Both the position numbers and the translations under genes were made by a program. Shown piece after piece: positions 28,007-36,813 of a stretch of 64,000 nt of DNA (position 1 is its first letter; each line of letters starts with the position of its first letter). Below the pieces are notes generated by a model that searched no databases, had not been told where the DNA came from, and saw only the letters and a program-made list of their open reading frames with translations. The stretch spans positions 1,054,001-1,118,000 of the forward strand of contig NZ_CP090978.1 of assembly GCF_021513275.1 (NCBI RefSeq), in the 5' to 3' direction. This stretch comes from Paenibacillus hexagrammi (GTDB lineage Bacteria; Bacillota; Bacilli; Paenibacillales; NBRC-103111).

Positions 28007-28047
28007 GGTGTGTCTGAGCCAATTACGGCTGGGGCCCACCTTTTTTT
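28007..28047 (+). terminator. Rho-independent terminator
   Basis: GGTGTGTCTGAGCC and GGCTGGGGCCCACC pair with several G-T contacts over a short loop, followed by seven T residues. It ends the dockerin-cohesin transcript. The rest of the space up to 28204 shows no gene. Confidence 0.7.
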
Positions 28048-28204
28048 ATACAGGAAGTGTAGGTTTATCTCACAAGCTGAAGCTTACACGGGCACCAGTT
28101 AAGAGGGCGTTAAGTTTTGGTAAATGGCAAACCCTATTTTCATTCAGCGGGAGGTCTGGTATGTTTAATAGAGTGAATAGAATATAAGATTTGGAGTTGT
28201 CGGA

Positions 28205-29080
28205 ATGAAGCATGAGGATACCAATCGTACATTAATCGTAGATGGAATGGCTTTGCTGTTTAGAGCCTTTTATGCACAATCTTATGGAGGGTACATACGC
28301 AAAACAAGCGACGGCACACCGACGAATGCGGTCTTTGGATTTCTTCATTATTTGTTTGACGCGGTCAAGCAGTTTCAGCCTTCACACCTGCTGTGCTGCT
28401 GGGATATGGGCAGCGCCACCTTTCGTAATGATATGTACGACCAGTACAAAGCAAACCGCGCTGAGGCTCCTGAGGAGCTAATTCCGCAATTTTCGCTAGT
28501 GAAGGAAGTTGTAGATGCAATGGGGATTCCTAACTTCGGCGTGCCGGGTTATGAAGCGGATGATTGTATCGGGACGATCGCCGGGCAGATTAGCTCGGAA
28601 TCGGAAGTATTGATTTTGACCGGTGACCACGATATGCTTCAATTGATTACGGATCGGATATCCGTTGTCATTATGAAGAAAGGGAAGTCCAACTATCAAG
28701 TCTATACACCTGTGTCATTATGGGAAGAGAAGGAGCTGCACCCGCATCAGATTGTTGATGTGAAAGCCTTTATGGGCGATACGGCAGATAATTACCCCGG
28801 CGTCAAGGGGATCGGAGAGAAGACAGCACACAAGCTGGTGAAAGAGTTTGGCTCTGTGCAAGGAGTCTTGGACAACCTGGAGCAGCTTTCCGCCAGTATG
28901 AGGTCGAAGATTGAGAATGAGAAGGACATGCTCGACTTGTCGCAGAAGCTGGCAACCATCAAGGTTGATGTGCCGGTAGCCTGTGCACTGGAACAATGCT
29001 TATATCAAATTGACCGGGGCGCTGCGGTTCGCAAGTTCGAAGAGCTGGAATTCAGCACACTGGTCAAATTAATCGGGTAA
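28205..29080 (+). CDS. 5'-3' exonuclease / flap endonuclease (YpcP type)
   Basis: The 291-residue protein equals the free-standing 5' nuclease domain of DNA polymerase I. It contains VDGMALLFRAF, the acidic metal cluster in GYEADDCIGTIA and TGDHDMLQL, and the helix-hairpin-helix region PGVKGIGEKTAHKLVKEFG. It probably removes RNA primers or flaps during replication and repair. It is close in length to B. subtilis YpcP. The small membrane-protein gene starts 15 bases downstream. Confidence 0.9.
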   Translation: MKHEDTNRTLIVDGMALLFRAFYAQSYGGYIRKTSDGTPTNAVFGFLHYLFDAVKQFQPSHLLCCWDMGSATFRNDMYDQYKANRAEAPEELIPQFSLVKEVVDAMGIPNFGVPGYEADDCIGTIAGQISSESEVLILTGDHDMLQLITDRISVVIMKKGKSNYQVYTPVSLWEEKELHPHQIVDVKAFMGDTADNYPGVKGIGEKTAHKLVKEFGSVQGVLDNLEQLSASMRSKIENEKDMLDLSQKLATIKVDVPVACALEQCLYQIDRGAAVRKFEELEFSTLVKLIG

Positions 29081-29095
29081 CGGGGGAACGCATAC

Positions 29096-29608
29096 ATGTC
29101 TCGCAAGTGGGAAAGAATGGTCAGCCAAAACACAAAAAAAGCAAATAAGCTCAGAACTAAGCAAGGCAAGTCTTTGATCTCTGAGGCGGATAAGCCGCTC
29201 ATGATGAAAGGACGGAGCCTGCTGCTGCCCTTGCTGTTTATTATTGTATTCATCTTCCTGTTAGCTACCTACACCAAGGCTGATCAAAGCGGTATGTACA
29301 TCTTTACCATATGCGGTTATTTGTTAATTGCGCTTCTGATGTTTTTCGTTCGCCGGCCTTATCTGAAGATCGGTAAGAACACCTTGGCCAAAAGGGGCTA
29401 CTCTCGAGAGCTGACTCTTGAAGCTGCGAATATTAAGCAAATCGTGTATAAGACTGGTGTTATTGTCATTGAACTGGATAACAAAACCAACTGGGTGTAT
29501 TCCAAGCGTTTGAATTGGTTTGATGTTGCAGCCATTGCGGAGCAATTGAAGCGCTTTGCAGACATGAATCAAGTTGTATTTTCCGATCAGACACAGCAAG
29601 TTTCATAA
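29096..29608 (+). CDS. Hypothetical membrane protein with two helices
   Basis: The 170-residue protein has a basic N-terminus (about 1-36), two hydrophobic segments (about 40-58 and 66-84), then a soluble C-terminal part with Val/Ile-rich strands (ANIKQIVYKTGVIVIELDN). This resembles a small PH-like or DUF-type membrane protein, but I do not recognise the family. It follows the exonuclease gene closely and ends at a strong terminator, so both probably share one transcript. Confidence 0.7.
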   Translation: MSRKWERMVSQNTKKANKLRTKQGKSLISEADKPLMMKGRSLLLPLLFIIVFIFLLATYTKADQSGMYIFTICGYLLIALLMFFVRRPYLKIGKNTLAKRGYSRELTLEAANIKQIVYKTGVIVIELDNKTNWVYSKRLNWFDVAAIAEQLKRFADMNQVVFSDQTQQVS

Positions 29609-29616
29609 TTGAATCG

Positions 29617-29662
29617 AAAAAGGATAACCTAATGCATAGCAGGATGAGGTTATCCTTTTTTT
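29617..29662 (+). terminator. Rho-independent terminator
   Basis: AGGATAACCT and AGGTTATCCT form a perfect stem flanked by AAAAA and TTTTTTT. It closes the exonuclease and membrane-protein unit. Confidence 0.92.
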
Positions 29663-29852
29663 GTCAACCGAATGAACTCATACCCATCAATAAAAAGTAA
29701 AAATATGAATAGTTTTGGTTGAAAATAAGAATACATGATGAGAAATCTTGCTTAACTTGCGATAAAATAAAACGCATAACAGTTCTAGCAAACGCTTACT
29801 CCGCATGCATGTATCACGATATATTCAGGAGATTACGAAGGAGGAAATGTAA

Positions 29853-31337
29853 ATGAATCAATTGTTGGAAGCAGTAAAATCGGGAAGTCTTTCTTCCTTT
29901 TCATCGCAGTCTGTGAAGGTATACCCGCAATCCTTAACTACCCATGAAGGCACCACGCTTGTGATGGTAAAGACGGACGCAGGCAAACGCATCGTGGCAA
30001 CCGGAGCTGGTGAGCTGTTCGATCAATTAAACGGAGAATCCATCGATGGCGGAAAGGTATGTAAGCTGACACATGCTAACCGTCTCGTATTGAACGCTTT
30101 CTTGCCATACACAGCCCCTCAAGCATTTGGTACCCAAGTTGCCACAATGGGCCTTGGAGATCGCCTGGGTATCGCGAGTCCCGGTCATATTCAAGTTATT
30201 CGAGGCAAAGACGTTAAACCGGTTCTTGCCCAGCAAAGTATCCGAGAGCTTAACCTGACGGGCCGCACTTACGAGGACGTACTGGATGCAGCTTGCTATG
30301 CTGTGTTTCAAGAAGGATACCGCGACGGCTTCGGCGCTGACGGCGACCATCTGAAAAAAGAAGAAGACATCGAGTACGCGCTGCGCCTTGGCTTTACTAT
30401 GCTTACACTCGATTGCTCGGAGAATATCGACAACACCGTGGATTCCTTGTCCGGCGAAGAAGTGGCTGCTAAATACGCACAGCTGCCTGAAGAAGTACGC
30501 AGCCGCTACGAGGCGCGCTATCTGGAGCAGGAGGCTAACGTATCCGGGGCAAGCCTTAGCTTCACCCGCGAATCCTTGATGAAGGATGTGCTCATCTATG
30601 GGGAAGCGGTTAACTTCATGGAGAGCATCTACTATAAATACATTGCAACCTTGGAGCGCGCGGTTGATTTTGAAATCTCCATTGACGAGACAGCTACATC
30701 AACTTCGCCGGAAGCTCACTATCTCGTAGCGAACGAGCTGCGCGAGCGCGGCGTGAAGATTTTCAGCATGGCTCCAAGATTCTGCGGCGAGTTCCAAAAA
30801 GGTATCGACTACATCGGAGACATTGTGCAGTTTGAAAAAGAGCTTGCTGCTCATGCTGCGATTGCCGTACATTTCGGCTATAAGCTGAGCATCCACTCCG
30901 GCAGCGACAAGTTCAGCGTTTTCCCGCTGATCGGCCAATACACGAAGGGCTTGTTCCATTTGAAAACAGCTGGCACCAACTGGCTTGAGGCTGTGCGTGT
31001 GGTAGCAAAAGTCAATCCAGGTCTATACCGCCGGATGCATCAATATGCGTTGGAGCACTTTGAAGAAGCGACGGCTTACTATCACGTGACAACGGATATT
31101 CAGGCGATTGCACCTCTTGATCAGACCTCCGATGCGGAGCTGCCTGCTTACATGAACGAAGATAATGCTCGTCAATTATTGCACATTACCTACGGTATTC
31201 TGTTACAAGCGAAGAACGAGGATGGTAGCAAAAAGTTCGCGGACGAGTTCTTTAAGACGCTTTCGGAGCAGGAAGATGTATTTAGTGAAGGCCTTAAGCA
31301 ACACATTGGTAAGCATTTGGAGCTTCTGGGCAAATAA
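29853..31337 (+). CDS. uxaE: Tagaturonate epimerase
   Basis: The 494-residue protein matches the UxaE family, which interconverts D-tagaturonate and D-fructuronate in hexuronate breakdown. Diagnostic parts are GFGADGDHLKKEEDIEYALR (about 158-177) followed by GFTMLTLDCSENI, and the metal-site-like regions HFGYKLSIHSGSDKFSVF and HVTTDIQAI. AGGAGG lies 9 bases before ATG. A partial catabolite-response-like sequence (29787-29800) sits about 55 bases upstream. It stands alone here, so other hexuronate genes must lie elsewhere; the pectin-related enzymes nearby give it a plausible substrate supply. Confidence 0.85.
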   Translation: MNQLLEAVKSGSLSSFSSQSVKVYPQSLTTHEGTTLVMVKTDAGKRIVATGAGELFDQLNGESIDGGKVCKLTHANRLVLNAFLPYTAPQAFGTQVATMGLGDRLGIASPGHIQVIRGKDVKPVLAQQSIRELNLTGRTYEDVLDAACYAVFQEGYRDGFGADGDHLKKEEDIEYALRLGFTMLTLDCSENIDNTVDSLSGEEVAAKYAQLPEEVRSRYEARYLEQEANVSGASLSFTRESLMKDVLIYGEAVNFMESIYYKYIATLERAVDFEISIDETATSTSPEAHYLVANELRERGVKIFSMAPRFCGEFQKGIDYIGDIVQFEKELAAHAAIAVHFGYKLSIHSGSDKFSVFPLIGQYTKGLFHLKTAGTNWLEAVRVVAKVNPGLYRRMHQYALEHFEEATAYYHVTTDIQAIAPLDQTSDAELPAYMNEDNARQLLHITYGILLQAKNEDGSKKFADEFFKTLSEQEDVFSEGLKQHIGKHLELLGK

Positions 31338-31369
31338 ACTACGGAGCCTACTAATCGTCAAAAGCAACA

Positions 31370-31406
31370 GAAAGAAGCCGGTCCCACATAGGGATCGGCT
31401 TCTTTC
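31370..31406. terminator. Bidirectional terminator
   Basis: GAAGCCGGTCCC and GGGATCGGCTTC pair at 11 of 12 positions around ACATA, with AAA and TTTC outside. It serves the convergent uxaE and AraC genes. Confidence 0.85.
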
Positions 31407-31443
31407 GCGCCCGCGCTCGCACTTACATGTTGCAGCCTGCGGC

Positions 31444-32349
31444 TCAATACGACAGGTGCCTGTAAGCGCTGGGCGACATACTTGTCCAACGCTTGAATTG
31501 CTTGCTGAACTGGGATAAATCTTTATAGCCTAGCTGCTCGGCGATTTGCTCAATGGTCAGGGCAGGGTCCATCAGCAGGAGCTTCGCGCGGCGCAGCTTG
31601 ATCATGCTGAGGTACTGCCTAGGCGAAATGCCATAGGCTTTGTGAAACACACGGTTGCAGTGAGTGGTACTGTACCCGAGCTGCTCGGCAATCTGCTCGA
31701 TTCGGAACGTTTCCAAATCGGTGGTATCCGCGCTCCCTTCCTCAGCCCACACCTGCTCGATGCAGGCTGCAAGCTGAGCGGCCAGCTCGGTTGTTCCTGC
31801 ATGGCTTGAAGCTTGACGCTGTTCGGAACGAAGCAGCAGCTCGCTCAAGGCGCTGAACAAGCGGAATGAAGCGTGCAGTGTAAGCAGCTTCAGGTTTCCG
31901 GCTGCCGAGTCGCCTTCTTTGGCAGCTTCAGCAACGTCGTCCAGAATGGGCCTTACCGCTCGTTCCAGATCCGAGCCTGCTATATAGAGGCTCCTGTCAA
32001 ATTGATTGAACTGGCCGCGAAGCCAGGGATCATCCACCTCAAAATGCAGACACACATATTCCATCGTATGACTGTCAGCCGCACCCAGGCTGGCATGTTT
32101 TTGATTCGGGAGAATCCACATGAGGTCCCCTGTTTTTTGTTTATAATCTTTGCCTTCTACACGCATATGCTGCGCGCCTTGCAGCACGAGATTGATTTCA
32201 TATAAAGCATGCTTATGCTCTGGAAATGACCATTTTGCACTAACCTTGCGGCGGTGAGCAGCAAACAGTCGAAACGATACGTGAAGATCAGGCAGAATGG
32301 TTCCGCTCACACTATGTTCAAGTCCCGAAGGAAGTTGTTCGATTCGCAA
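31444..32349 (-). CDS. AraC-family transcriptional regulator
   Basis: The 301-residue protein has a cupin-type sensor (KHALYEINLVLQGAQHMRV, about residues 50-68; DLMWILPNQKHASLG) and a C-terminal AraC double helix-turn-helix (about 205-301; RIEQIAEQLGYSTTHCNRVF and TIEQIAEQLGYKDLSQFSKQ). The start is placed at TTG 32349, because AAAGGAG lies 9 bases before it and a TATAAT box sits at 32376-32381; the longer frame to ATG 32454 would start upstream of this promoter. It is divergent from the GH52 gene and probably controls it. Confidence 0.85.
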   Translation of the reverse strand: MRIEQLPSGLEHSVSGTILPDLHVSFRLFAAHRRKVSAKWSFPEHKHALYEINLVLQGAQHMRVEGKDYKQKTGDLMWILPNQKHASLGAADSHTMEYVCLHFEVDDPWLRGQFNQFDRSLYIAGSDLERAVRPILDDVAEAAKEGDSAAGNLKLLTLHASFRLFSALSELLLRSEQRQASSHAGTTELAAQLAACIEQVWAEEGSADTTDLETFRIEQIAEQLGYSTTHCNRVFHKAYGISPRQYLSMIKLRRAKLLLMDPALTIEQIAEQLGYKDLSQFSKQFKRWTSMSPSAYRHLSY

Positions 32350-32375
32350 CGTTGCTCGCTCCTTTCTCCCAACTA

Positions 32376-32385
32376 TTATACCATG
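32376..32385 (-). promoter_or_regulatory. Extended -10 promoter of the AraC gene
   Basis: On the minus strand the sequence TGGTATAAT gives a perfect -10 with a TG extension. The -35 is poor. It lies about 27 bases before the TTG start and supports the shorter form of the regulator. Confidence 0.55.
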
Positions 32386-32413
32386 TCCCCTGATTCTTGG
32401 GGAAAAGCATCTT

Positions 32414-32491
32414 TTGCACAAATGGAGTGCAGGTTTGCCCATGGGATGAAGCAAGCGGTGATCGTATGATTAGGACAAGATACTTGTGCAA
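32414..32491. promoter_or_regulatory. Candidate operator pair for the AraC/GH52 divergent region
   Basis: TTGCACAA (32414-32421) and its exact inverted copy TTGTGCAA (32484-32491) flank the space between the two divergent genes. The 62-base separation would allow looping or paired binding by the AraC regulator. Confidence 0.35.
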
Positions 32492-32546
32492 TCATCCAAG
32501 CTGCGATTCAATGAAGCATGCAGGATGATGGAAGGGAGCAAGAACG

Positions 32547-34676
32547 ATGCCAGCCAATCAATTTTTCAATGCGCATCATTCGCCGATCGGCGCATTTGCA
32601 AGCTTTACACTGGGCTTCCCCGGCAAAAGCGGAGGCTTTGATTTGGAACAAGCTCGCCCGCCTGGACAAAACATTTATATCGGCTTGGAGAGCAAAGCAG
32701 GAGGGTCTTACGATACGTTACCGTTCTTCGAAGCTGTTGGGGACGAGAGTGCCCGATACGACATCGAGAACCCGGATCCGAACCCGAATAAACCTAAAAT
32801 TATCTTTCCGATTTCCAAAGATAGCATCGAGCGAGATTTTCACGTAGGTACAGATACATGGCGTGCTGGAGACCTAGAGTTTTGTTTGCTTTCTCCTGTG
32901 CAAGCGGTTCCAGATCCGGCTCAAGCCAACGATGACGAGCTTCGCCTTGCATTAGTGCCTGCCGTACTCGCTGAGCTGACTGTCGATAACACACAAGGAA
33001 CTGCCTCCAGAAGGGCATTTTTCGGCTACCAGGGTTCTGACCCGTACAGCTCCATGCGCAGATTGGATGATACATGTGACGGGATCGCCGGGGTAGGACA
33101 AGGCCGCATTACAGCACTCGTGTCCAAAGATGAAGGAGTCCGCTCAGCGCTGCATTTCAGCATCGAGGACATTTTGTCCGTCCATCCGGCAGAAAATCTC
33201 ACGTTTGGCTTAGGCACGGTAGGCGCCCTCTTCATGGACACACCAGCCGGGGAAAAAAGAACGTATCGGTTCGCCATATGCTTCCATCGCTCCGGCATCG
33301 TTACTGCGGGCCACGACGCCTCCTATACGTATGCCCGTCTGTTTAAGAACATCGAAGCTGTTGCCGGCTACGCGCTGGACAATTTTGAGCAGCTTGCAGC
33401 CGTGGCTGTCGCTTCCAATGACAAAATCGATTCATCGGGGCTGTCGGACGATCAGAAGTTTATGCTGTCTCATGCGATTCGCAGCTATTACGGAAATACC
33501 CAACTCCTTGACATGGACGGCGAGCCGTTCTGGATTGTCAATGAAGGTGAATATCGCATGATGAACACGTTTGACTTAACGGTTGACCAATTGTTTTATG
33601 AGCTGGAGATGAATCCATGGACGGTCAAAAATGAACTCGATATGTTCTCCAAACGCTTCAGCTACGAAGACCGCGTGTGCTTCCCTGGCGATCCGACTGA
33701 ATATCCGGGCGGCATTAGCTTTACCCACGATATGGGGGTCGCTAATACAATCTCCAGACCGCACTATTCCTCCTATGAGCTGTACGGCTTGGACGGATGC
33801 TTCTCTCACATGACCCATGAGCAGCTGGTGAACTGGATTTTGTGCGGGGCGGTTTATGTAACACATACCAACGATCAGGAGTGGCTGCAAAACAATCTGT
33901 CGCAGTTTGATGCCTGCCTGCAAAGCATGCTGAACCGCGATAACCCGAATCTTGAGTTGCGCAACGGTATCATGGCGCTAGACAGCACGCGCACGATGGG
34001 CGGAGCGGAAATTACGACGTATGACAGCCTCGATGTATCTTTGGGCCAGTCCCGCAACAATATATATATGGCGGGGAAATGCTGGGCGTCGTATGTGGCG
34101 CTAGAAAAGATTTTTGCGGAAAACGGCCGCAGCGACCTTGCGGAAATTGCAAGCGAACAGGCACTGAAGTGTGCAACAACGCTAGTGGGCTTCGTCACCG
34201 AGCAAGGCTATATCCCTGCGGTAGTAGGCGAGGGCAATGATTCCAAAATTATTCCAGCTATTGAAGGTCTGGTATTCCCGTACTTTACGGGCTGTAGTGA
34301 TGCGCTAGACATCAATGGACGTTACGGTTTTTACATCCAAGCGCTTAAAAAGCATCTGGATACTGTGCTTGTTCCTGAGGTTTGCCTGTTCCCTGACGGC
34401 GGTTGGAAGCTTTCCTCGACAAGCAACAATTCCTGGTTGAGTAAAATTTATCTGTGCCAATTCGTAGCACGTCAAATTCTTGGACTACCGTGGGAGGAGC
34501 AAGGTGCAGCTGCAGATGCTGCGCATGTACAATGGCTCACGCATCCAACTCTATCCATGTGGAGCTGGAGCGACCAAATCATTTCCGGGGAAATTCAAGG
34601 CAGCAAGTATTATCCGCGCGGCGTCACGGGAATCCTGTGGCTGCAGGAGGATCGCTACGCTAAGACGTCCAACTAA
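32547..34676 (+). CDS. GH52 beta-xylosidase
   Basis: The 709-residue protein matches GH52 from its start: FASFTLGFPGKSGGFDLEQA and a RPPGQNIYIG stretch typical of Geobacillus xylosidases (about 700 residues). The expected catalytic acids are in WIVNEGEYRMMN (about residue 332, nucleophile) and TTYDSLDVSLGQSRN (about 495, acid/base). The family cleaves xylose from short xylooligosaccharides. No signal peptide is present, so it acts in the cytoplasm. GGAAGGGAG precedes ATG 32547. It is divergent from an AraC regulator and is followed by a terminator. Confidence 0.93.
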   Translation: MPANQFFNAHHSPIGAFASFTLGFPGKSGGFDLEQARPPGQNIYIGLESKAGGSYDTLPFFEAVGDESARYDIENPDPNPNKPKIIFPISKDSIERDFHVGTDTWRAGDLEFCLLSPVQAVPDPAQANDDELRLALVPAVLAELTVDNTQGTASRRAFFGYQGSDPYSSMRRLDDTCDGIAGVGQGRITALVSKDEGVRSALHFSIEDILSVHPAENLTFGLGTVGALFMDTPAGEKRTYRFAICFHRSGIVTAGHDASYTYARLFKNIEAVAGYALDNFEQLAAVAVASNDKIDSSGLSDDQKFMLSHAIRSYYGNTQLLDMDGEPFWIVNEGEYRMMNTFDLTVDQLFYELEMNPWTVKNELDMFSKRFSYEDRVCFPGDPTEYPGGISFTHDMGVANTISRPHYSSYELYGLDGCFSHMTHEQLVNWILCGAVYVTHTNDQEWLQNNLSQFDACLQSMLNRDNPNLELRNGIMALDSTRTMGGAEITTYDSLDVSLGQSRNNIYMAGKCWASYVALEKIFAENGRSDLAEIASEQALKCATTLVGFVTEQGYIPAVVGEGNDSKIIPAIEGLVFPYFTGCSDALDINGRYGFYIQALKKHLDTVLVPEVCLFPDGGWKLSSTSNNSWLSKIYLCQFVARQILGLPWEEQGAAADAAHVQWLTHPTLSMWSWSDQIISGEIQGSKYYPRGVTGILWLQEDRYAKTSN

Positions 34677-34686
34677 CCCTAACATC

Positions 34687-34722
34687 AAAAGAACCCAGTC
34701 GAGTTTCGACTGGGCTCTTTTG
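34687..34722. terminator. Bidirectional terminator
   Basis: CCCAGTCGA and TCGACTGGG form a perfect stem around GTT-rich loop bases, with AAAAGA and CTCTTTT on either side. It lies between the GH52 gene and the minus-strand small gene. Confidence 0.9.
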
Positions 34723-34802
34723 CTATCTATTAAGCTGGATTGATCACGAACTTAGATAGCTTTTTCAAAATCGTTGCACTGATTGCTGCGCTTCTTCGAT
34801 CG

Positions 34803-35105
34803 CTATTCGTCCGCAGATTCATCGTGCGTTTCATGATCACCGGGAAAATTCCGCTGCATACCTTCGTGCAGCTCCCGATTTTCGTAAGAGAATCGATTCG
34901 GGGGCCGTTGATCCTCCCGCCAAGGTGTGCTTTTGCCGAGTGATTCGGTCGGTAAGCTGGTTCCGTAAGGACCCTCCGGGAATTCCTCCGCAATCAGATC
35001 ATTACGCTGCGATTCTACAGTGGCGAGGTCTGTATATTCATCCCGATATTCATGAATAAAGCCATCTGGCTGTTTGTTCGTTTGCTCCTCGAAATCTTTG
35101 CTCAT
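34803..35105 (-). CDS. Small acidic hypothetical protein
   Basis: I do not recognise this 100-residue protein. It is rich in Glu, Asp and Arg, has no hydrophobic segment and looks largely disordered (start MSKDFEEQTNKQPDGFIHEY). ACAGGAGG 9 bases before ATG 35105 is a strong ribosome site and argues that the gene is real. It lies 64 bases after the DUF3055 gene in the same direction and may share its transcript. Confidence 0.65.
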   Translation of the reverse strand: MSKDFEEQTNKQPDGFIHEYRDEYTDLATVESQRNDLIAEEFPEGPYGTSLPTESLGKSTPWREDQRPPNRFSYENRELHEGMQRNFPGDHETHDESADE

Positions 35106-35168
35106 GGAATAAGCCTCCTGTCTCAGGTGAGTAGGTTTACGCTTCTTCCAGTTTTCCCTGTGATTTCT

Positions 35169-35462
35169 TTAAATATCCGTGAAATGAATGGAGCCTATGA
35201 CTTCGCTCAAGAAAGAGCGTAGCTCTTCTGCTTCTTCTTCCCCGATCTTGTAGGCATACTCCAGGTATCCTTCTTCTGCTAAATCATCCGGACCGATTAC
35301 AGCGCTTCTGCCTGTTTGCAGGTCAATCACCATTTTCTTACCGTAGAATCGGGTTGTTGTCATTAGCGCCAGATCAAATCTGTGCATGGATTCTCCAATA
35401 AAGCAGACAAAGCGTGTCGTTGTTTCTTCTCTATGGTCATACAAAAAATCAAATTCAGACAT
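35169..35462 (-). CDS. DUF3055 family protein
   Basis: The 97-residue protein fits the DUF3055 family of Bacillales: RFVCFIGESMHRFDLALM, TTTRFYGKKMVIDLQTGRSA and a C-terminal EEEAEELRSFL helix. The role is unknown. TGGAGGAG lies 4 bases before ATG 35462. A divergent promoter for the HRDC gene starts about 70 bases away. Confidence 0.85.
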   Translation of the reverse strand: MSEFDFLYDHREETTTRFVCFIGESMHRFDLALMTTTRFYGKKMVIDLQTGRSAVIGPDDLAEEGYLEYAYKIGEEEAEELRSFLSEVIGSIHFTDI

Positions 35463-35531
35463 GGTACTCCTCCATCCACTTTCTGTTGTAACCCTGATTA
35501 TACCTGAAACCGGGCCCGAACAAAACTAGGC

Positions 35532-35561
35532 TTGCGCCTGCCTGCATCAATATGGTATGAT
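35532..35561 (+). promoter_or_regulatory. Promoter of the HRDC gene
   Basis: TTGCGC (35532-35537) and TATGAT (35556-35561) are separated by 18 bases. Transcripts from it would meet the hairpin at 35586 before reaching the coding region. Confidence 0.5.
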
Positions 35562-35585
35562 TTGGATAATTCAGTAGGACAGAGG

Positions 35586-35627
35586 AAGCACCTCTTTCAC
35601 GATTCCGTCGTGGGAGAGGTGCTTTTT
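35586..35627 (+). terminator. Leader terminator / attenuator before the HRDC gene
   Basis: AAGCACCTCT (35586-35595) and AGAGGTGCTT (35615-35624) are perfect arms followed by TTTTT. It sits between the promoter at 35532 and the start codon at 35670, so it would stop transcription within the leader unless it is overcome. Confidence 0.7.
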
Positions 35628-35669
35628 GTCGTTTCTGAACCATTCATGCAAGGGTCAGGAGGAGAAGGA

Positions 35670-36695
35670 ATGAACGTTGTATTTATGAACACATTGGAAA
35701 AAGAAACTGGAGAGAACCGGGTTCTTACCGCTCAAATTTCTATCGCGGAGTCGCAAGGTGTCTGGCATGTGTTGTGGAAGAACACTCCTATGCCGGGTGC
35801 AGCGGATCAAGAGCTGTGGTACGAAGGTGTTAGCTGGGACGAGATGCTGTCGGCCTTTCGGCAAGGCTTAAGAGATAAGATCCGTAACGGTTATAGGCCG
35901 CTAATCCATACGGAATGGGATTCGGGTCAAGGTCTGACAGGGAAGGCTAGGATGACGCAGATGCTTGCCTACTACTGTGAAGCTAATCCTAATGAAGAGC
36001 TGTTTGAAAGCTTACGTAGCTGGAGAAGAGAACAAGCTGCCCGCGAGGGGAAAGCGCCGTACATCCTCGCAACCAACCGTGTTTTACGAATGATTTCCGT
36101 TTTTCAGCCTCGCACAATCGAAGAACTGCTGCAGATTCCCGGCTTTGGTGAACAAAAAGCAGCGATGTACGGAAACGATCTGATTACCATTACAGCGGAT
36201 CTTCCTCGCATAACCGAATTTCCGCTCGATTGGGTAGCTAGAATGATCGACACGAATCAGTTTGAAGCATGGCTGACAGCGCAGAAGGAGCAAAATCTGC
36301 GGGTAGAACTCGACAGAGAAGCTAATAAGCGGAAGCTTCTTGAAATTGTAGCAGGTGGCGGGTCACTGAGCGATCTGCAAGAGGGGTTGTCTTTACAGCG
36401 CCGAGAGCTGTTATTATGGGTCGAAGACCTTGACAGGGAAGGCTACGATATGGAACCTCTTATCGAAGCTGAGCTTCACGAGGTCGCAGAGGAGGACCAG
36501 ATTAAAGCGTGGAACGCCTTCGAAACGGAAGGTCATCGTTATCTCAAACCGGTGCTCCAGCGGATCGTGGCAATGGAGGAGATGAAAGGCAAAGAATTGG
36601 ATCGCGCCTATGAGTGGCTAAGGCTGCTGCGTCTTCGCTTCCGTAGAGAGAAGGAAAGCGCGGATGTATCCGCCACCTCGCAGGCTGCGAGTTAA
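35670..36695 (+). CDS. HRDC-domain protein
   Basis: The 341-residue protein has an N-terminal mixed region (about 1-115), an HRDC domain (about 130-195; APYILATNRVLRMISVFQPR and LLQIPGFGEQKAAMYG) of the kind that binds nucleic acid in RecQ helicases and RNase D, and a helical Arg/Glu-rich C-terminal part. There is no helicase or nuclease domain. CAGGAGGAG lies 6 bases before ATG 35670, which favours this start over the earlier frame opening at 35532. The function is unknown, but a DNA- or RNA-binding role is likely. Confidence 0.8.
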   Translation: MNVVFMNTLEKETGENRVLTAQISIAESQGVWHVLWKNTPMPGAADQELWYEGVSWDEMLSAFRQGLRDKIRNGYRPLIHTEWDSGQGLTGKARMTQMLAYYCEANPNEELFESLRSWRREQAAREGKAPYILATNRVLRMISVFQPRTIEELLQIPGFGEQKAAMYGNDLITITADLPRITEFPLDWVARMIDTNQFEAWLTAQKEQNLRVELDREANKRKLLEIVAGGGSLSDLQEGLSLQRRELLLWVEDLDREGYDMEPLIEAELHEVAEEDQIKAWNAFETEGHRYLKPVLQRIVAMEEMKGKELDRAYEWLRLLRLRFRREKESADVSATSQAAS

Positions 36696-36731
36696 AGGAA
36701 ATTACAATCAACTCATTACCGTAACGAAGCT

Positions 36732-36813
36732 GAAGAGGTGATTTCTCTTCAAACTAGGCTGGTACCGCGAGACAGCATCTCGTCCCTTACGGGGGTAGGG
36801 ATGCTGTCTTTTT
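36732..36813 (+). ncRNA. Truncated, orphan T-box leader (stem III, T-box and terminator)
   Basis: A stem III-like hairpin (GAAGAG/CTCTTC, 36732-36750) is followed by AGGCTGGTACCGCGA (36756-36770), a good T-box core, and a terminator with GACAGCATC/GATGCTGTC (36771-36808) and T5. Only 36 bases separate stem III from the HRDC stop, so a normal stem I would have to lie inside coding sequence. No plus-strand gene follows before the minus-strand corA gene. It may now act only as the HRDC gene's terminator. The rest of the 336-base space (36814-37031) shows no gene. Confidence 0.65.

Noticed and set aside
29787-29800. Catabolite-response (cre) site before uxaE
   Set aside because: AGCAAACGCTTACT has the central core but differs from the consensus at three defined positions, so I list it only as a weak possibility.
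34740-34943. Plus-strand open frame between GH52 and the minus-strand genes
   Set aside because: The opposing 100-residue gene has a strong ribosome site and this frame has none.
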